A stretch of DNA of 17,993 nt from DATEMK01 sp035275625 (GTDB lineage Bacteria; Bacteroidota; Bacteroidia; AKYH767-A; OLB10). Numbering within the stretch: position 1 is the first letter of the stretch; each line of letters opens with the position of its first letter. Positions 1 through 7,336 of the stretch are shown one piece after another. A model generated the notes under the pieces. It searched no databases and was not told where the DNA came from. It worked only from the letters and a program-made list of their open reading frames with translations. Position numbers and translations under genes: made by a program. The DNA lies in NCBI GenBank assembly GCA_035275625.1, contig DATEMK010000638.1:1-17993 (forward strand), given 5' to 3'.

Positions 1-581
1 AAAATAATAACTCAAGTGAAGATGACAATGGAGGGAAAGGTATAACTCCAGCAGTTAAAAAAGTTCAGCCTGCAGAAAAATCACTGAACGAAAACAAAAG
101 TGTTTTTGCAAACAATGTGAATGTGGAAAAAAAAGAAAAGAAATTACATCAGAAAAAAAATCATGATGAAAAAACTCTTGTCGGGAAAAAAATGAATGCT
201 GTTGAAATAAATGAAATAATTATTCCTGTGGAGAGAAAAGAAATTGCACAGATTGAAACATCCGCCTCAGGAGGATTGCAGCAGCAAATCGTTTATATCA
301 ATATTGACTTATTAAAACAGGAACTCAATAATTCAACAGCGTTGAACTCTTACCTTGACCGCGTCACCGATCCTGATTCAAAAAATAATTTTGTAAATCC
401 TCAGACATCTATTACGCAGAATAAGCAGCAAAAACCGCTTCTCAGTTTTTTTGCATGGGCACTCAGCGCATTTTCAAAAAAAGACGTGATGCTGAAAAAA
501 AGTTATAATGCCGAAGGTGAAATGGTGGCGTACCAACTGGAATCCGGAAAATTCAAAATCGGAAAATCTTCAAGCCGCTGA
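1..581 (+). CDS. 3' end of an unrecognised protein, possibly an anti-sigma-like regulator (partial at window edge)
   Basis: The reading frame is open from position 3 to the TGA at 579-581 with no in-frame stop, so the gene begins upstream of the window; the GTG at 117 is an internal codon, not a start. The visible 192 residues are rich in Lys, Asn, Glu and Ser and look largely disordered. Near the C-terminus is a hydrophobic stretch (PLLSFFAWALSAF), followed by a short basic tail ending KFKIGKSSSR. I recognise no family. In Bacteroidota, a GIN-domain gene like the next one often follows an ECF sigma gene and an anti-sigma-like membrane protein. An ECF-like promoter separates the two genes, so a regulatory partner is possible, but this is inference from context. 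Codons 260-276 carry a degenerate copy of the palindrome found at 5572-5588. Confidence 0.7.
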   Translation, partial: NNNSSEDDNGGKGITPAVKKVQPAEKSLNENKSVFANNVNVEKKEKKLHQKKNHDEKTLVGKKMNAVEINEIIIPVERKEIAQIETSASGGLQQQIVYINIDLLKQELNNSTALNSYLDRVTDPDSKNNFVNPQTSITQNKQQKPLLSFFAWALSAFSKKDVMLKKSYNAEGEMVAYQLESGKFKIGKSSSR

Positions 582-588
582 TTGTGTT

Positions 589-615
589 TGTAACATTGGG
601 ATACAGCTATCCGTC
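589..615 (+). promoter_or_regulatory. Candidate ECF-sigma promoter upstream of the GIN-domain gene
   Basis: TGTAAC at 589-594 and CGTC at 612-615 are separated by 17 bases. This layout resembles ECF (extracytoplasmic function) sigma promoters, which have an AAC-containing -35 and a CGTC-type -10. The start codon lies at 642, giving a leader of roughly 20 nt. No TAnnTTTG box of the housekeeping Bacteroidota sigma factor is present in this gap. The match is by eye and the sigma factor itself is not in the window. Confidence 0.45.
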
Positions 616-641
616 ACATTCATAAAAACAAAGGAAAAAAT

Positions 642-2129
642 ATGAAACGTGTAAATACATTTTTAAAAATTTTACTGGCTGCAATTTTTATAAATCAAAA
701 TATTTCTGCTCAGGATAGCACCAGCGCTGAATTCACAAAAATTAATTTACCTGATCACGGAAAAATTATTTTAAGCCAGGGTGATGAATCTTCCGTAAGG
801 ATAGAAACCGGGAAACATCATGCAACATCAACAACCAATATTTCAAAAGGTGTTCTCACAATTAGCAGTGATGAGTTTGTGGAAGCTTACGTAACTGTGA
901 AAGACCTGGAGAAGATTGATATTTCCGGAAACGGAAAAGTAGAAACGGAAGGAACTCTTAAACTAAAAGACCTCGAACTGATTATTTCCGGCATCGGAAA
1001 AATGGAAATAAATGTTGAAGCTGAAAATGTAAAAACCGACATCAGCGGAAAAGGTAATATTGAACTTAACGGTTCTGCAAATAATCTTGATGCAATAATT
1101 TCAGGAGCAGGAAAAATTGATGCAGCAAACTTCCAGGTAAAAAATGGCGACATCAATATCAGCGGTGCCGGAAAATGTGAAGTGGATGTTAAAGACGATC
1201 TTAAAATAAACATCAGCGGAGTCGGGACAGTTAATTACCAAAATGAACCGGCAAAAATCAGTCAGAATATTTCCGGTCTTGGCAAAATCGGCAGCAACGA
1301 ATCTTCCGGTGAAGAGATTTCAATTTCAGATAATTCTTCGCCTGACAGTACAACTGTTAACATCGGCAATAAAAAAATTGTTATTTCAGGAGGAAAGGAC
1401 GAAGACAATGATGATGACGATGATAACGATGAGTCAAATATTGAAATAAAAGAAAGCGATGACGATCATGGACATTCTATTATTCATTACCATAAAAGCA
1501 GCAAAGTCCAGGGCCACTGGGGAGGTTTTGAATTAGGATTTAACAATTACGGAAGAAGGGCTTTCTCCTCAGAACTTCCTGCCGGTTATGATTTTCTTGA
1601 ACTGAATACAGGAAAATCTATTGCAGTCAATCTGAATTTATTCGACTGGAATGCAAAAATCATCGGGCGAAATCTCATGTTCATCACGGGCCTGGGATTA
1701 ACCTGGAACAATTGGCGGTTTCAAAATGACCGCACCTTAATGGCAAACTCACCCGTTGTTTCTGCAAATTTTGATTCCATTGATTACAGCAAAAACAAGC
1801 TTACTGCAAGTTATGGAACATTGCCGTTGCTGCTCGAATTCAATTCAAACGAGCGTGAAAAAAAATCTTTTCATGTTGGTGCAGGAATTATTTTTGGATA
1901 CAGGATAGGCTCACATACAAAACAAGTGTATGAAGAAAACGGAAAGACACGCAAGGTAAAATTGTATGATGATTTTAACTTGGATCCTTTTCGTTATGAT
2001 GCAACTATAAGAATTGGTTTTCGCGGATACACCGTTTTTGCAAGCTACGGATTGAACCGGCTTTTTAAAAAGAACGAGGGCCCTGAATTGCATCCGTTCA
2101 CTTTCGGATTGGCTTTGCTCGACTGGTAA
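642..2129 (+). CDS. Secreted GIN-domain (DUF2807) head fused to an outer-membrane beta-barrel
   Basis: This 495-residue protein is predicted to be exported and anchored in the outer membrane. Residues 1-23 form a signal peptide ending ISAQ. Residues about 30-215 carry seven ISGxG motifs at 94, 115, 134, 153, 173, 191 and 210, spaced 18-21 residues apart. This is the pattern of the putative auto-transporter adhesin head GIN domain (DUF2807), a stacked beta-strand solenoid. Residues about 252-285 are a very acidic linker (runs of D/E) followed by a His-rich patch (DHGHSIIHYHK). Residues about 289-495 look like a PorT-type outer-membrane beta-barrel, with alternating aromatic strands and a terminal FTFGLALLDW strand ending in Trp. 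The ATG at 642 is preceded by AAGGAAAAAA, a weak ribosome-binding site. The ligand is unknown; adhesion or envelope stress sensing are guesses. The acidic/His linker could bind cations. Confidence 0.8.
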   Translation: MKRVNTFLKILLAAIFINQNISAQDSTSAEFTKINLPDHGKIILSQGDESSVRIETGKHHATSTTNISKGVLTISSDEFVEAYVTVKDLEKIDISGNGKVETEGTLKLKDLELIISGIGKMEINVEAENVKTDISGKGNIELNGSANNLDAIISGAGKIDAANFQVKNGDINISGAGKCEVDVKDDLKINISGVGTVNYQNEPAKISQNISGLGKIGSNESSGEEISISDNSSPDSTTVNIGNKKIVISGGKDEDNDDDDDNDESNIEIKESDDDHGHSIIHYHKSSKVQGHWGGFELGFNNYGRRAFSSELPAGYDFLELNTGKSIAVNLNLFDWNAKIIGRNLMFITGLGLTWNNWRFQNDRTLMANSPVVSANFDSIDYSKNKLTASYGTLPLLLEFNSNEREKKSFHVGAGIIFGYRIGSHTKQVYEENGKTRKVKLYDDFNLDPFRYDATIRIGFRGYTVFASYGLNRLFKKNEGPELHPFTFGLALLDW

Positions 2130-2134
2130 AAGAA

Positions 2135-2176
2135 GGTTAAGGTTTGAAGTTTTTAACTTTAGACCCTGAACTTTTT
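2135..2176 (+). repeat. Degenerate 7-bp-period GTTTAAR-type repeat, imperfect hairpin
   Basis: The bases after the GIN gene stop can be cut into six consecutive heptamers: GGTTAAG, GTTTGAA, GTTTTTA, ACTTTAG, ACCCTGA and ACTTTTT. The first three resemble GTTTAAR and the last three its complement, so the stretch can fold imperfectly. It ends in a T-run and could act as a weak terminator before the carboxylase gene. It belongs to the same motif class as 7337-7398 and 8771-8791. Confidence 0.5.
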
Positions 2177-2204
2177 CTACTTTTACCACCGTTAATATTC
2201 TCCT

Positions 2205-3746
2205 ATGAGCCAAAAACTAAAACTTCTCGAACAAAAACTAAAACAAGCTGAACTTGGCGGAGGTGCAAAGCGTATTGAAAGCCAGCATAAGAAAGGCAAA
2301 CTTACCGCACGCGAACGTGTACATTTTTTAATGGATGAGGGTTCGTTTGAGGAGATCGGAAAATTTGTTACACATCGCGCCACAGATTTTGGGCTCGAGA
2401 AGGAAAAATATTTGGGTGATGGTGTAATTACTGGTTTTGGAACTGTCAATGGGAGATTGATCTATGTTTATTCGCAGGACTTTACTGTATTCGGTGGTTC
2501 GCTTTCGGAAACGCATGCTGAAAAAATCTGCCGCATTATGGACCTTGCAATGCAGAATGGCGCCCCGGTAATTGGTTTGAATGATTCAGGCGGTGCGCGA
2601 ATCCAGGAGGGCGTAGTTTCTCTCGGAGGTTATGCAGATATTTTTTACCGCAACACGCTTGCCTCGGGAGTAATTCCGCAAATCAGCGCTATTATGGGGC
2701 CCTGTGCCGGTGGCGCTGTTTATTCTCCGGCCATCACCGATTTTATCCTGATGGTTGAAAATACTTCTTACATGTTTGTAACCGGACCTAACGTGGTAAA
2801 GACTGTTACACATGAGGAAGTTTCTTCCGAAGAATTAGGCGGTGCTTCCGCACATTCCACCAAGTCAGGTGTAACTCATTTTTCCTGTGCAAATGAAATT
2901 GAATGTATCAATACCATAAAAAAACTGATCAGCTACATTCCTGAAAATTGTGAAGATGAAACACCGCTTCTCGATTATTTACCGGGAAATGAATTGAAGA
3001 CAAAACTTAATGACATAATTCCTGCGCAGCCCAATACACCTTACGATATGCGCGAAGTAATCAATGAGGTAATTGATGCAAATTCTTTTTTGGAAGTGCA
3101 TAAAAATTTTGCAGAAAATATTGTAGTTGGATTTGCAAGGCTGGCAGGAAGAAGCATTGGTATTGTTGCCAACCAGCCTGCATACCTGGCAGGTGTGCTT
3201 GATATTCATGCCTCCACAAAAGCAGCGCGTTTCGTACGTTTTTGTGACTGTTTTAATATTCCCTTACTGGTGTTTGAAGACGTTCCGGGTTTTCTTCCGG
3301 GCACTGACCAGGAATGGAACGGAATAATTATTAATGGAGCAAAACTTTTATTTGCATTCAGCGAAGCAACCGTTCCACGCATAACAGTTATTACGCGCAA
3401 AGCGTATGGGGGCGCTTATGATGTGATGAACTCAAAACATATAGGGGCTGATATGAATTATGCATGGCCCACTGCCGAAATTGCGGTAATGGGGGCAAAA
3501 GGCGCTGCAGAAATTATTTTCAAAAAAGAAATTGCTGAATCGGAAAAACCTGAAGCGAAACTGAAAGAAAAGGAAAAAGAATACACCGATCTTTTTGCAA
3601 ATCCCTACAAAGCTGCTGAACGTGGTTATGTGGATGAAGTAATTCGCCCGGAAGAAACACGAATGAAATTAATTAAAGCATTTAAGATGCTGGAAAATAA
3701 AGTTGCAAAGCTGCCGAAGAAGAAGCATGGGAATATTCCTCTTTGA
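2205..3746 (+). CDS. Acyl-CoA carboxylase carboxyltransferase (beta) subunit, propionyl-CoA carboxylase/MmdA family
   Basis: The 513-residue protein spans the full crotonase-fold carboxyltransferase family length (PccB/MmdA). The enzyme moves carboxyl from carboxybiotin to an acyl-CoA, typically propionyl-CoA to methylmalonyl-CoA, or the reverse in decarboxylases. Visible landmarks are GGxLTARERV-like KLTARERVHFL near the N-terminus, GGARIQEGV at about 129-137, and the first oxyanion-hole stretch GPCAGGAVYSP starting at residue 165. Further on are DVPGFLPGTDQE from residue 359 and KAYGGAYDVM around 399-408. The last two form the second carboxyltransferase half. The C-terminal FANPYKAAERGYVDEVI helix is also typical. 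No alpha/biotin-carboxylase or biotin carrier gene lies nearby, so partners must be encoded elsewhere; propionyl-CoA carboxylase versus methylmalonyl-CoA decarboxylase cannot be settled here. The start ATG at 2205 fits the family; there is no clear Shine-Dalgarno. Confidence 0.93.
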   Translation: MSQKLKLLEQKLKQAELGGGAKRIESQHKKGKLTARERVHFLMDEGSFEEIGKFVTHRATDFGLEKEKYLGDGVITGFGTVNGRLIYVYSQDFTVFGGSLSETHAEKICRIMDLAMQNGAPVIGLNDSGGARIQEGVVSLGGYADIFYRNTLASGVIPQISAIMGPCAGGAVYSPAITDFILMVENTSYMFVTGPNVVKTVTHEEVSSEELGGASAHSTKSGVTHFSCANEIECINTIKKLISYIPENCEDETPLLDYLPGNELKTKLNDIIPAQPNTPYDMREVINEVIDANSFLEVHKNFAENIVVGFARLAGRSIGIVANQPAYLAGVLDIHASTKAARFVRFCDCFNIPLLVFEDVPGFLPGTDQEWNGIIINGAKLLFAFSEATVPRITVITRKAYGGAYDVMNSKHIGADMNYAWPTAEIAVMGAKGAAEIIFKKEIAESEKPEAKLKEKEKEYTDLFANPYKAAERGYVDEVIRPEETRMKLIKAFKMLENKVAKLPKKKHGNIPL

Positions 3747-3769
3747 AAAATATTTATTAAATTTGTCTT

Positions 3770-4000
3770 ATGCGCGAATTAAAAATAATGTTGCCCGATA
3801 AGGTAGAATTTAATGATAGAGAGTTAACAAATTTTTTTGCTGCAAAATTGTATGAATCAGGTAAACTCACTCTTGGTCAGGCTGCTGAAATGGTCGGTAT
3901 CAGCAAGGAATCTTTTGCTGAAATTCTTGCTGACTATGATGTTTCTTTTATCAATTATCCGGCTTCAGACATAAAGCGCGATGCTTCCGCCATTCGATAA
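3770..4000 (+). CDS. UPF0175 family small protein, antitoxin-like
   Basis: This 76-residue protein has the layout of the UPF0175 family: an N-terminal strand RELKIMLPD, then FFAAKLYESGKLTLGQAAEMVGISKESFAEIL (about residues 22-53) holding a helix-turn-helix-like segment, and a tail FINYPASDIKRD. UPF0175 members are usually encoded just upstream of a DUF3368 PIN-domain protein and are regarded as antitoxins. Here no PIN gene follows; only a 16-codon frame overlaps the 3' end (see 3981-4031). The gene starts 23 bp after the carboxylase stop and ends 34 bp before purD, so it is probably co-transcribed with them. A TAnnTTTG match (3758-3765) sits only 5 bases before the ATG, too close to be convincing. 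The role as an antitoxin is family knowledge; activity of this copy is uncertain. Confidence 0.75.
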   Translation: MRELKIMLPDKVEFNDRELTNFFAAKLYESGKLTLGQAAEMVGISKESFAEILADYDVSFINYPASDIKRDASAIR

Positions 4001-4031
4001 GATTGTTATTGCAGGTGGAGAAAAAGAATAA
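3981..4031 (+). pseudogene. Possible vestige of a DUF3368 PIN toxin gene (16 codons)
   Basis: An ATG at 3981 inside the UPF0175 gene opens a 16-codon frame (MLPPFDKIVIAGGEKE) that stops at 4029-4031. The position and 20-base overlap are where a DUF3368 partner normally begins. The DKIVIA segment resembles the first beta strand of such proteins, which commonly start with KIVISDT-like residues. I infer an internal deletion that removed nearly the whole toxin. The evidence is short and positional, and chance is quite possible. Confidence 0.25.
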
Positions 4032-4034
4032 TTT

Positions 4035-5324
4035 ATGAATATCCTGCTACTCGGCTCCGGTGGTCGTGAACATGCGTTGGCGTGGAAGATTTCACAAAGC
4101 AAACACTGCGATAAATTATTTGTTGCACCCGGCAATGCAGGAACAGCCCGATGCGGAACAAACATTCCACTATCTGCAACAGATTTTGAAGGCGTCAGGA
4201 AATTTGTTCTTGAAAATAAAATTGAAATGGTTGTTGTGGGGCCTGAAGATCCGTTAGTAAAAGGAATACATGATTTTTTTCTTTCGGACAATGAATTAAA
4301 AAAAATCCCTGTCATTGGTCCCCGGAAAGACGGTGCGCAATTGGAAGGCAGCAAAGATTTTTCAAAACAGTTTATGGTTCGCCATAATATTCCGACAGCC
4401 CGTTACCAGGCCTTTACAAAAGATAATTTACAGGAAGGATTAAAATTTCTTGAAACACTTTCACCGCCTTATGTATTAAAAGCCGATGGCCTTGCTGCCG
4501 GAAAAGGAGTGGTAATTCCGCAAACACTGGAAGAAGCAAAAAAGGAATTGACTGAAATGCTTTCAGGAAAATTCGGAAATGCTTCTGCAAAAGTTGTGAT
4601 TGAAGAATTTTTAAATGGAATTGAATTATCTTTTTTTGTTTTGACAGATGGTACCCATTACAAAATTTTGCCCGAAGCAAAAGATTACAAGCGAATCGGG
4701 GAAAATGATACCGGGTTAAATACTGGAGGCATGGGCGCTGTTTCGCCTGTTCCTTTTGCGGATGAAAATTTTCTTTCAAAAGTTGAAAATAAAATTATCA
4801 AACCGACCATTGAAGGGTTAATAAAAGAAGGAATTGTTTACAAAGGTTTTATTTTCGTTGGGCTTATGAAAGTGGCGGATGAACCTTTTGTGATTGAATA
4901 TAACTGCCGGATGGGTGATCCTGAAACAGAAGTGGTGATACCGAGAATAAAAAATGATTTGGTGGAAATCTTTGAAGCTGTTGCAAAAGCGCAGTTAATT
5001 CAAATAAAGATCGAGATGGATTCAAGAACTGCTGCCACAGTAATGCTGGTTTCAAAAGGATACCCCGAAAAATATGAACAGGGAAAACTTATTACCGGGT
5101 TAGAAGAAATAAATGAAAGTATTGCTTTTCATGCCGGAACAAAATTGCAGGATGGAAAAGTTTTAAGTGCAGGCGGGAGAGTTATTGCTGTAACTTCTTT
5201 TGGAAATGACATTTCAGATGCACTCCATAAATGCTATTCTTCCATCGGGCAAATAAATTATGAGAATAAATATTACAGGAAAGACATAGGACAGGACCTT
5301 TTAAAAATTTCCTATCCTGTATAA
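4035..5324 (+). CDS. purD: Phosphoribosylamine-glycine ligase (GAR synthetase)
   Basis: PurD joins glycine to 5-phosphoribosylamine using ATP, the second step of de novo purine synthesis, in the cytoplasm. The 429 residues match the usual full length. Landmarks in order are GSGGREHALAW (7-17), VVVGPEDPLV (67-75), the ATP-grasp loop KADGLAAGKGVV (149-160), EEFLNGIELSFF (190-201), NTGGMGAVSP (229-238) and the metal-binding IEYNCRMGDPETE (287-299), with E288 and N290 as expected ligands. The C-terminal region (about 325-429) has the usual PurD C domain, including ATVMLVSKGYP and SAGGRVIAVT. The ATG at 4035 gives the canonical MNILLLGSGG start; GGTGGAG at 4014-4020 could serve as a distant ribosome-binding site. 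It converges with the small gene at 5336-5527, leaving 11 bp between the two stops. Confidence 0.97.
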   Translation: MNILLLGSGGREHALAWKISQSKHCDKLFVAPGNAGTARCGTNIPLSATDFEGVRKFVLENKIEMVVVGPEDPLVKGIHDFFLSDNELKKIPVIGPRKDGAQLEGSKDFSKQFMVRHNIPTARYQAFTKDNLQEGLKFLETLSPPYVLKADGLAAGKGVVIPQTLEEAKKELTEMLSGKFGNASAKVVIEEFLNGIELSFFVLTDGTHYKILPEAKDYKRIGENDTGLNTGGMGAVSPVPFADENFLSKVENKIIKPTIEGLIKEGIVYKGFIFVGLMKVADEPFVIEYNCRMGDPETEVVIPRIKNDLVEIFEAVAKAQLIQIKIEMDSRTAATVMLVSKGYPEKYEQGKLITGLEEINESIAFHAGTKLQDGKVLSAGGRVIAVTSFGNDISDALHKCYSSIGQINYENKYYRKDIGQDLLKISYPV

Positions 5325-5335
5325 AAAAATTTCCG

Positions 5336-5527
5336 CTATTTGCTTTTAGGCGGGTCAGACATGTAATTATGAGTGCCTTTTCTTACTTTTACTGTGTACC
5401 AAAGCCAGTAAATTGTACCGATAGTTCCGAGCGCAAAAAACAACATATCAATACTCATCCCGATAGGTTTTACAATCTTAAAGATGAATTCAAAGAAATC
5501 GGCTATTCCATACCAAACTGCATCCAT
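5336..5527 (-). CDS. Small conserved-looking membrane protein (DUF6341-like)
   Basis: The 63-residue product is MDAVWYGIADFFEF..., with one or two hydrophobic segments (about residues 10-20 and 26-45), an aromatic YWLWY cluster, and a basic then polar tail (KVRKGTHNYMSDPPKSK). I judge it real rather than an antisense shadow for three reasons. The composition is that of a coherent membrane protein. A TAnnTTTG promoter box lies 17 bases upstream of its ATG. And small membrane proteins of this kind accompany purD and a DUF6427 gene in Flavobacteria (from memory, DUF6341). It diverges from the next gene and converges on purD. The function is unknown. Confidence 0.7.
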   Translation of the reverse strand: MDAVWYGIADFFEFIFKIVKPIGMSIDMLFFALGTIGTIYWLWYTVKVRKGTHNYMSDPPKSK

Positions 5528-5544
5528 AATTATTTAATTTGGCG

Positions 5545-5552
5545 CAAAAGTA
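5545..5552 (-). promoter_or_regulatory. Putative -7 box (TACTTTTG) for the small membrane protein
   Basis: Read on the minus strand, TACTTTTG fits the Bacteroidota housekeeping -7 consensus TAnnTTTG exactly and lies 17 bases before the ATG of the 63-residue gene. No good TTTG -33 element is seen at the usual distance. Confidence 0.45.
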
Positions 5553-5571
5553 AGAAAAATACTTTCCGAAC

Positions 5572-5588
5572 ATCCGCCTGAGGCGGAT
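5572..5588. repeat. Perfect 17-bp palindrome ATCCGCCT-G-AGGCGGAT
   Basis: Arms 5572-5579 and 5581-5588 are perfect 8-bp complements around one central base, in the divergent gap between the 63-residue gene and the DUF6427-like gene. A close relative sits at 260-276 (15 of 17 bases identical) and a shorter cousin at 9329-9344. This suggests a dispersed repeat rather than a local operator. Confidence 0.6.
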
Positions 5589-5608
5589 TAAATCCTTCTT
5601 CCATTTGA

Positions 5609-6592
5609 ATGGTTATCAGATTTTTTAAATCCAGGCAACCTTTAGTTTATGTAGTATTTGTTGTAATTGCATTGGCAGCCTGGTCTGCCGGTTATCCGGG
5701 ATTTACAATTGAAAGCAGGAGCTCCATGCCTTTTTATAATCTGCTTTTGAAATTAATTTCTCCCGATCATAAATTCATTTATTTTTTGCTTGGGCTATCT
5801 CTTATACTATCCCAAACCATTCATTTGAATTTTATTTGCAATAAGCATGAAGTGCTTTACAGGAATTCTTTTTTACCCGGATTGTTTTATTTATTGCTCT
5901 CCGTTTCAATTCCACAATTCATTTCGTTTCACCCGGTACTGATTGTAAATTCCATTCTTATTTTTACATTGAATAAAATTTTTCGCCTGTATAAAAACGA
6001 CACACCGCTTGCATGGGATTTTGACTCTTGCGTTCTTCTGTCCTTTATGACATTGTTTTATTTACCTGCAGTAATTTTTCTTTTGCTTTACGCTGTAAGC
6101 CTCATTATTCTCCGCCCGTTTTCATGGCGTGATTGGGTGGTGGGGCTTATGGGATTTCTTACCCCGGTATTTTTTGTGTTGCTTTTTTATTTTTTAAATG
6201 ACACGTTTGGCGAAATCAAACATTTTATTCATACAACTGAAATCAGCCGTAAATTCAATATAAAAAATGCAGTGCCCGGAGGATATCCCTTCACCATTAT
6301 TTGGGTATCGGCAGTTTTCATTTTATCACTTCTTAAGATCCGGCTGAATTTTCTGAAAAACACCGCAAAAACAAGAAGCTATCAATTGATCATCTTGTTT
6401 CTTGTTATTATCTCTTTATTGATGATCATTTTTACACCCTCAGAAATGCTTTTCCGTTTCAGCATTCTATGTATTCCTCTTTCTATAATTGTAGCGTATT
6501 ATTTTCTTACCACAAAAAAAGCATGGCTCACAGATCCGGTACTCTATTTACTTGTTGCATTTATTATCTACAATTATATTTCAATTAAGTAA
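5609..6592 (+). CDS. Polytopic inner-membrane protein, DUF6427-like
   Basis: The 327-residue protein begins MVIRFFKSRQPLVYVVF and is hydrophobic throughout, with about eight to ten predicted membrane spans. These include VYVVFVVIALAAWSAGY, FIYFLLGLSLILS, LLSFMTLFYLPAVIFLLLYA, DWVVGLMGFLTPVFFVLLFYF and the C-terminal LYLLVAFIIYNYISI. The short charged N-terminus (FFKSRQP), the central LRPFSWRDWVVGLMGF-type loop and the late F/RFSILCIPLSIIVAYYF segment match what I recall of DUF6427, a Bacteroidota family often found beside purD. No enzymatic motif is visible, so the function is unknown. The start ATG is at 5609, 81 bp from the divergent gene, with no Shine-Dalgarno. purQ follows 50 bp downstream and may be co-transcribed. 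Confidence 0.75.
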   Translation: MVIRFFKSRQPLVYVVFVVIALAAWSAGYPGFTIESRSSMPFYNLLLKLISPDHKFIYFLLGLSLILSQTIHLNFICNKHEVLYRNSFLPGLFYLLLSVSIPQFISFHPVLIVNSILIFTLNKIFRLYKNDTPLAWDFDSCVLLSFMTLFYLPAVIFLLLYAVSLIILRPFSWRDWVVGLMGFLTPVFFVLLFYFLNDTFGEIKHFIHTTEISRKFNIKNAVPGGYPFTIIWVSAVFILSLLKIRLNFLKNTAKTRSYQLIILFLVIISLLMIIFTPSEMLFRFSILCIPLSIIVAYYFLTTKKAWLTDPVLYLLVAFIIYNYISIK

Positions 6593-6642
6593 TTTTGGAA
6601 AATAATCCGGGGGTTGAAACTTATTTAATCAAAAAAATTAAA

Positions 6643-7335
6643 ATGAAATTCGGTGTTGTAATATTTCCAGGTTCAAACTGTGACCGCGACATGATTCATG
6701 TATTGCAAAATATCATGAAACAAAAAGTGGAACCGTTGTGGCATAAAGATCATGATCTGAAAAGCTGTGACTTAATTATTTTGCCGGGCGGATTTTCTTA
6801 CGGTGATTATCTGCGTTCGGGCGCGATTGCGCGGTTTTCTCCCATTATGCAGGAGGTTATTGAATTTGCCAATAAAGGCGGATATGTTTTCGGTGTGTGC
6901 AATGGATTCCAGATCTTATGCGAATCACATTTACTTCCGGGCGCGTTGCTACATAATTTGCATCATAAATTTATTTGTAAAAATGTTTTTATAAAAGCCG
7001 AAACAGACGAAAGCCTTATTACCTCAAAGCTTACTATCGGAAAAGTTTTAAATATCCCGATTGCGCACGGTGAAGGCCGTTTTTATGCTGATGAAAATGG
7101 GCTGAGAGAAATAAATGAAAACAACCAGGTTCTTTTCCGTTACTGCGATGAGAAGGGAAACTTTGTCGGAGAGCATAATCCTAATGGCGCTACCGAAAGC
7201 ATTGCAGGCATCTGCAATCGTACCCGGAATGTTTTTGGTATGATGCCTCATCCTGAACGCGCTTCCGATCCCCTTTTGGGTAATACAGACGGGTTAGGAA
7301 TATTTCAATCTATTTTAAATTTTGTGGAAGCATAA
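6643..7335 (+). CDS. purQ: Phosphoribosylformylglycinamidine synthase, glutaminase subunit
   Basis: PurQ releases ammonia from glutamine for PurL in the fourth step of purine synthesis. The protein is a class I glutamine amidotransferase domain of 230 residues. It starts MKFGVVIFPGSNCDRD and contains LPGGFSYGDYLRSGAIAR. The nucleophile C86 lies in FGVCNGFQIL, and the other triad members H203 and E205 lie in MMPHPERASDP. I chose the ATG at 6643 because the family begins exactly there. The frame opens earlier at a TTG (6595), but the extra 16 residues are not family-like. A separate PurQ implies the small PurL plus PurS arrangement elsewhere in the genome rather than the large fused PurL. It shares the purine pathway with purD, two genes upstream. 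Confidence 0.96.
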   Translation: MKFGVVIFPGSNCDRDMIHVLQNIMKQKVEPLWHKDHDLKSCDLIILPGGFSYGDYLRSGAIARFSPIMQEVIEFANKGGYVFGVCNGFQILCESHLLPGALLHNLHHKFICKNVFIKAETDESLITSKLTIGKVLNIPIAHGEGRFYADENGLREINENNQVLFRYCDEKGNFVGEHNPNGATESIAGICNRTRNVFGMMPHPERASDPLLGNTDGLGIFQSILNFVEA

Positions 7336-7336
7336 G

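Noticed and set aside
117..581. GTG at 117 as the start of a 154-residue gene
   Set aside because: The same frame is open without a stop to the window edge, so the gene starts upstream.
3758..3765. TAAATTTG as a promoter for the UPF0175 gene
   Set aside because: It is only 5 bases from the ATG and lacks a -33 element; co-transcription with the carboxylase is more likely.
3965..4354. 129-residue minus-strand frame across the UPF0175/purD junction
   Set aside because: It runs antisense to two supported genes and has no start context or domain.
4414..4779. 121-residue minus-strand frame opposite purD
   Set aside because: It lies wholly inside conserved purD ATP-grasp codons and has no recognisable features.
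5369..5581. 70-residue plus-strand frame opposite the small membrane gene
   Set aside because: The minus-strand frame has coherent membrane-protein composition and a promoter box; the plus-strand product is a mixed, unrecognisable peptide.
6595..6642. TTG start giving a longer PurQ
   Set aside because: The extra 16 residues lie outside the family's N-terminus, and the ATG at 6643 gives the canonical MKFGVVIFPGSNCD start.
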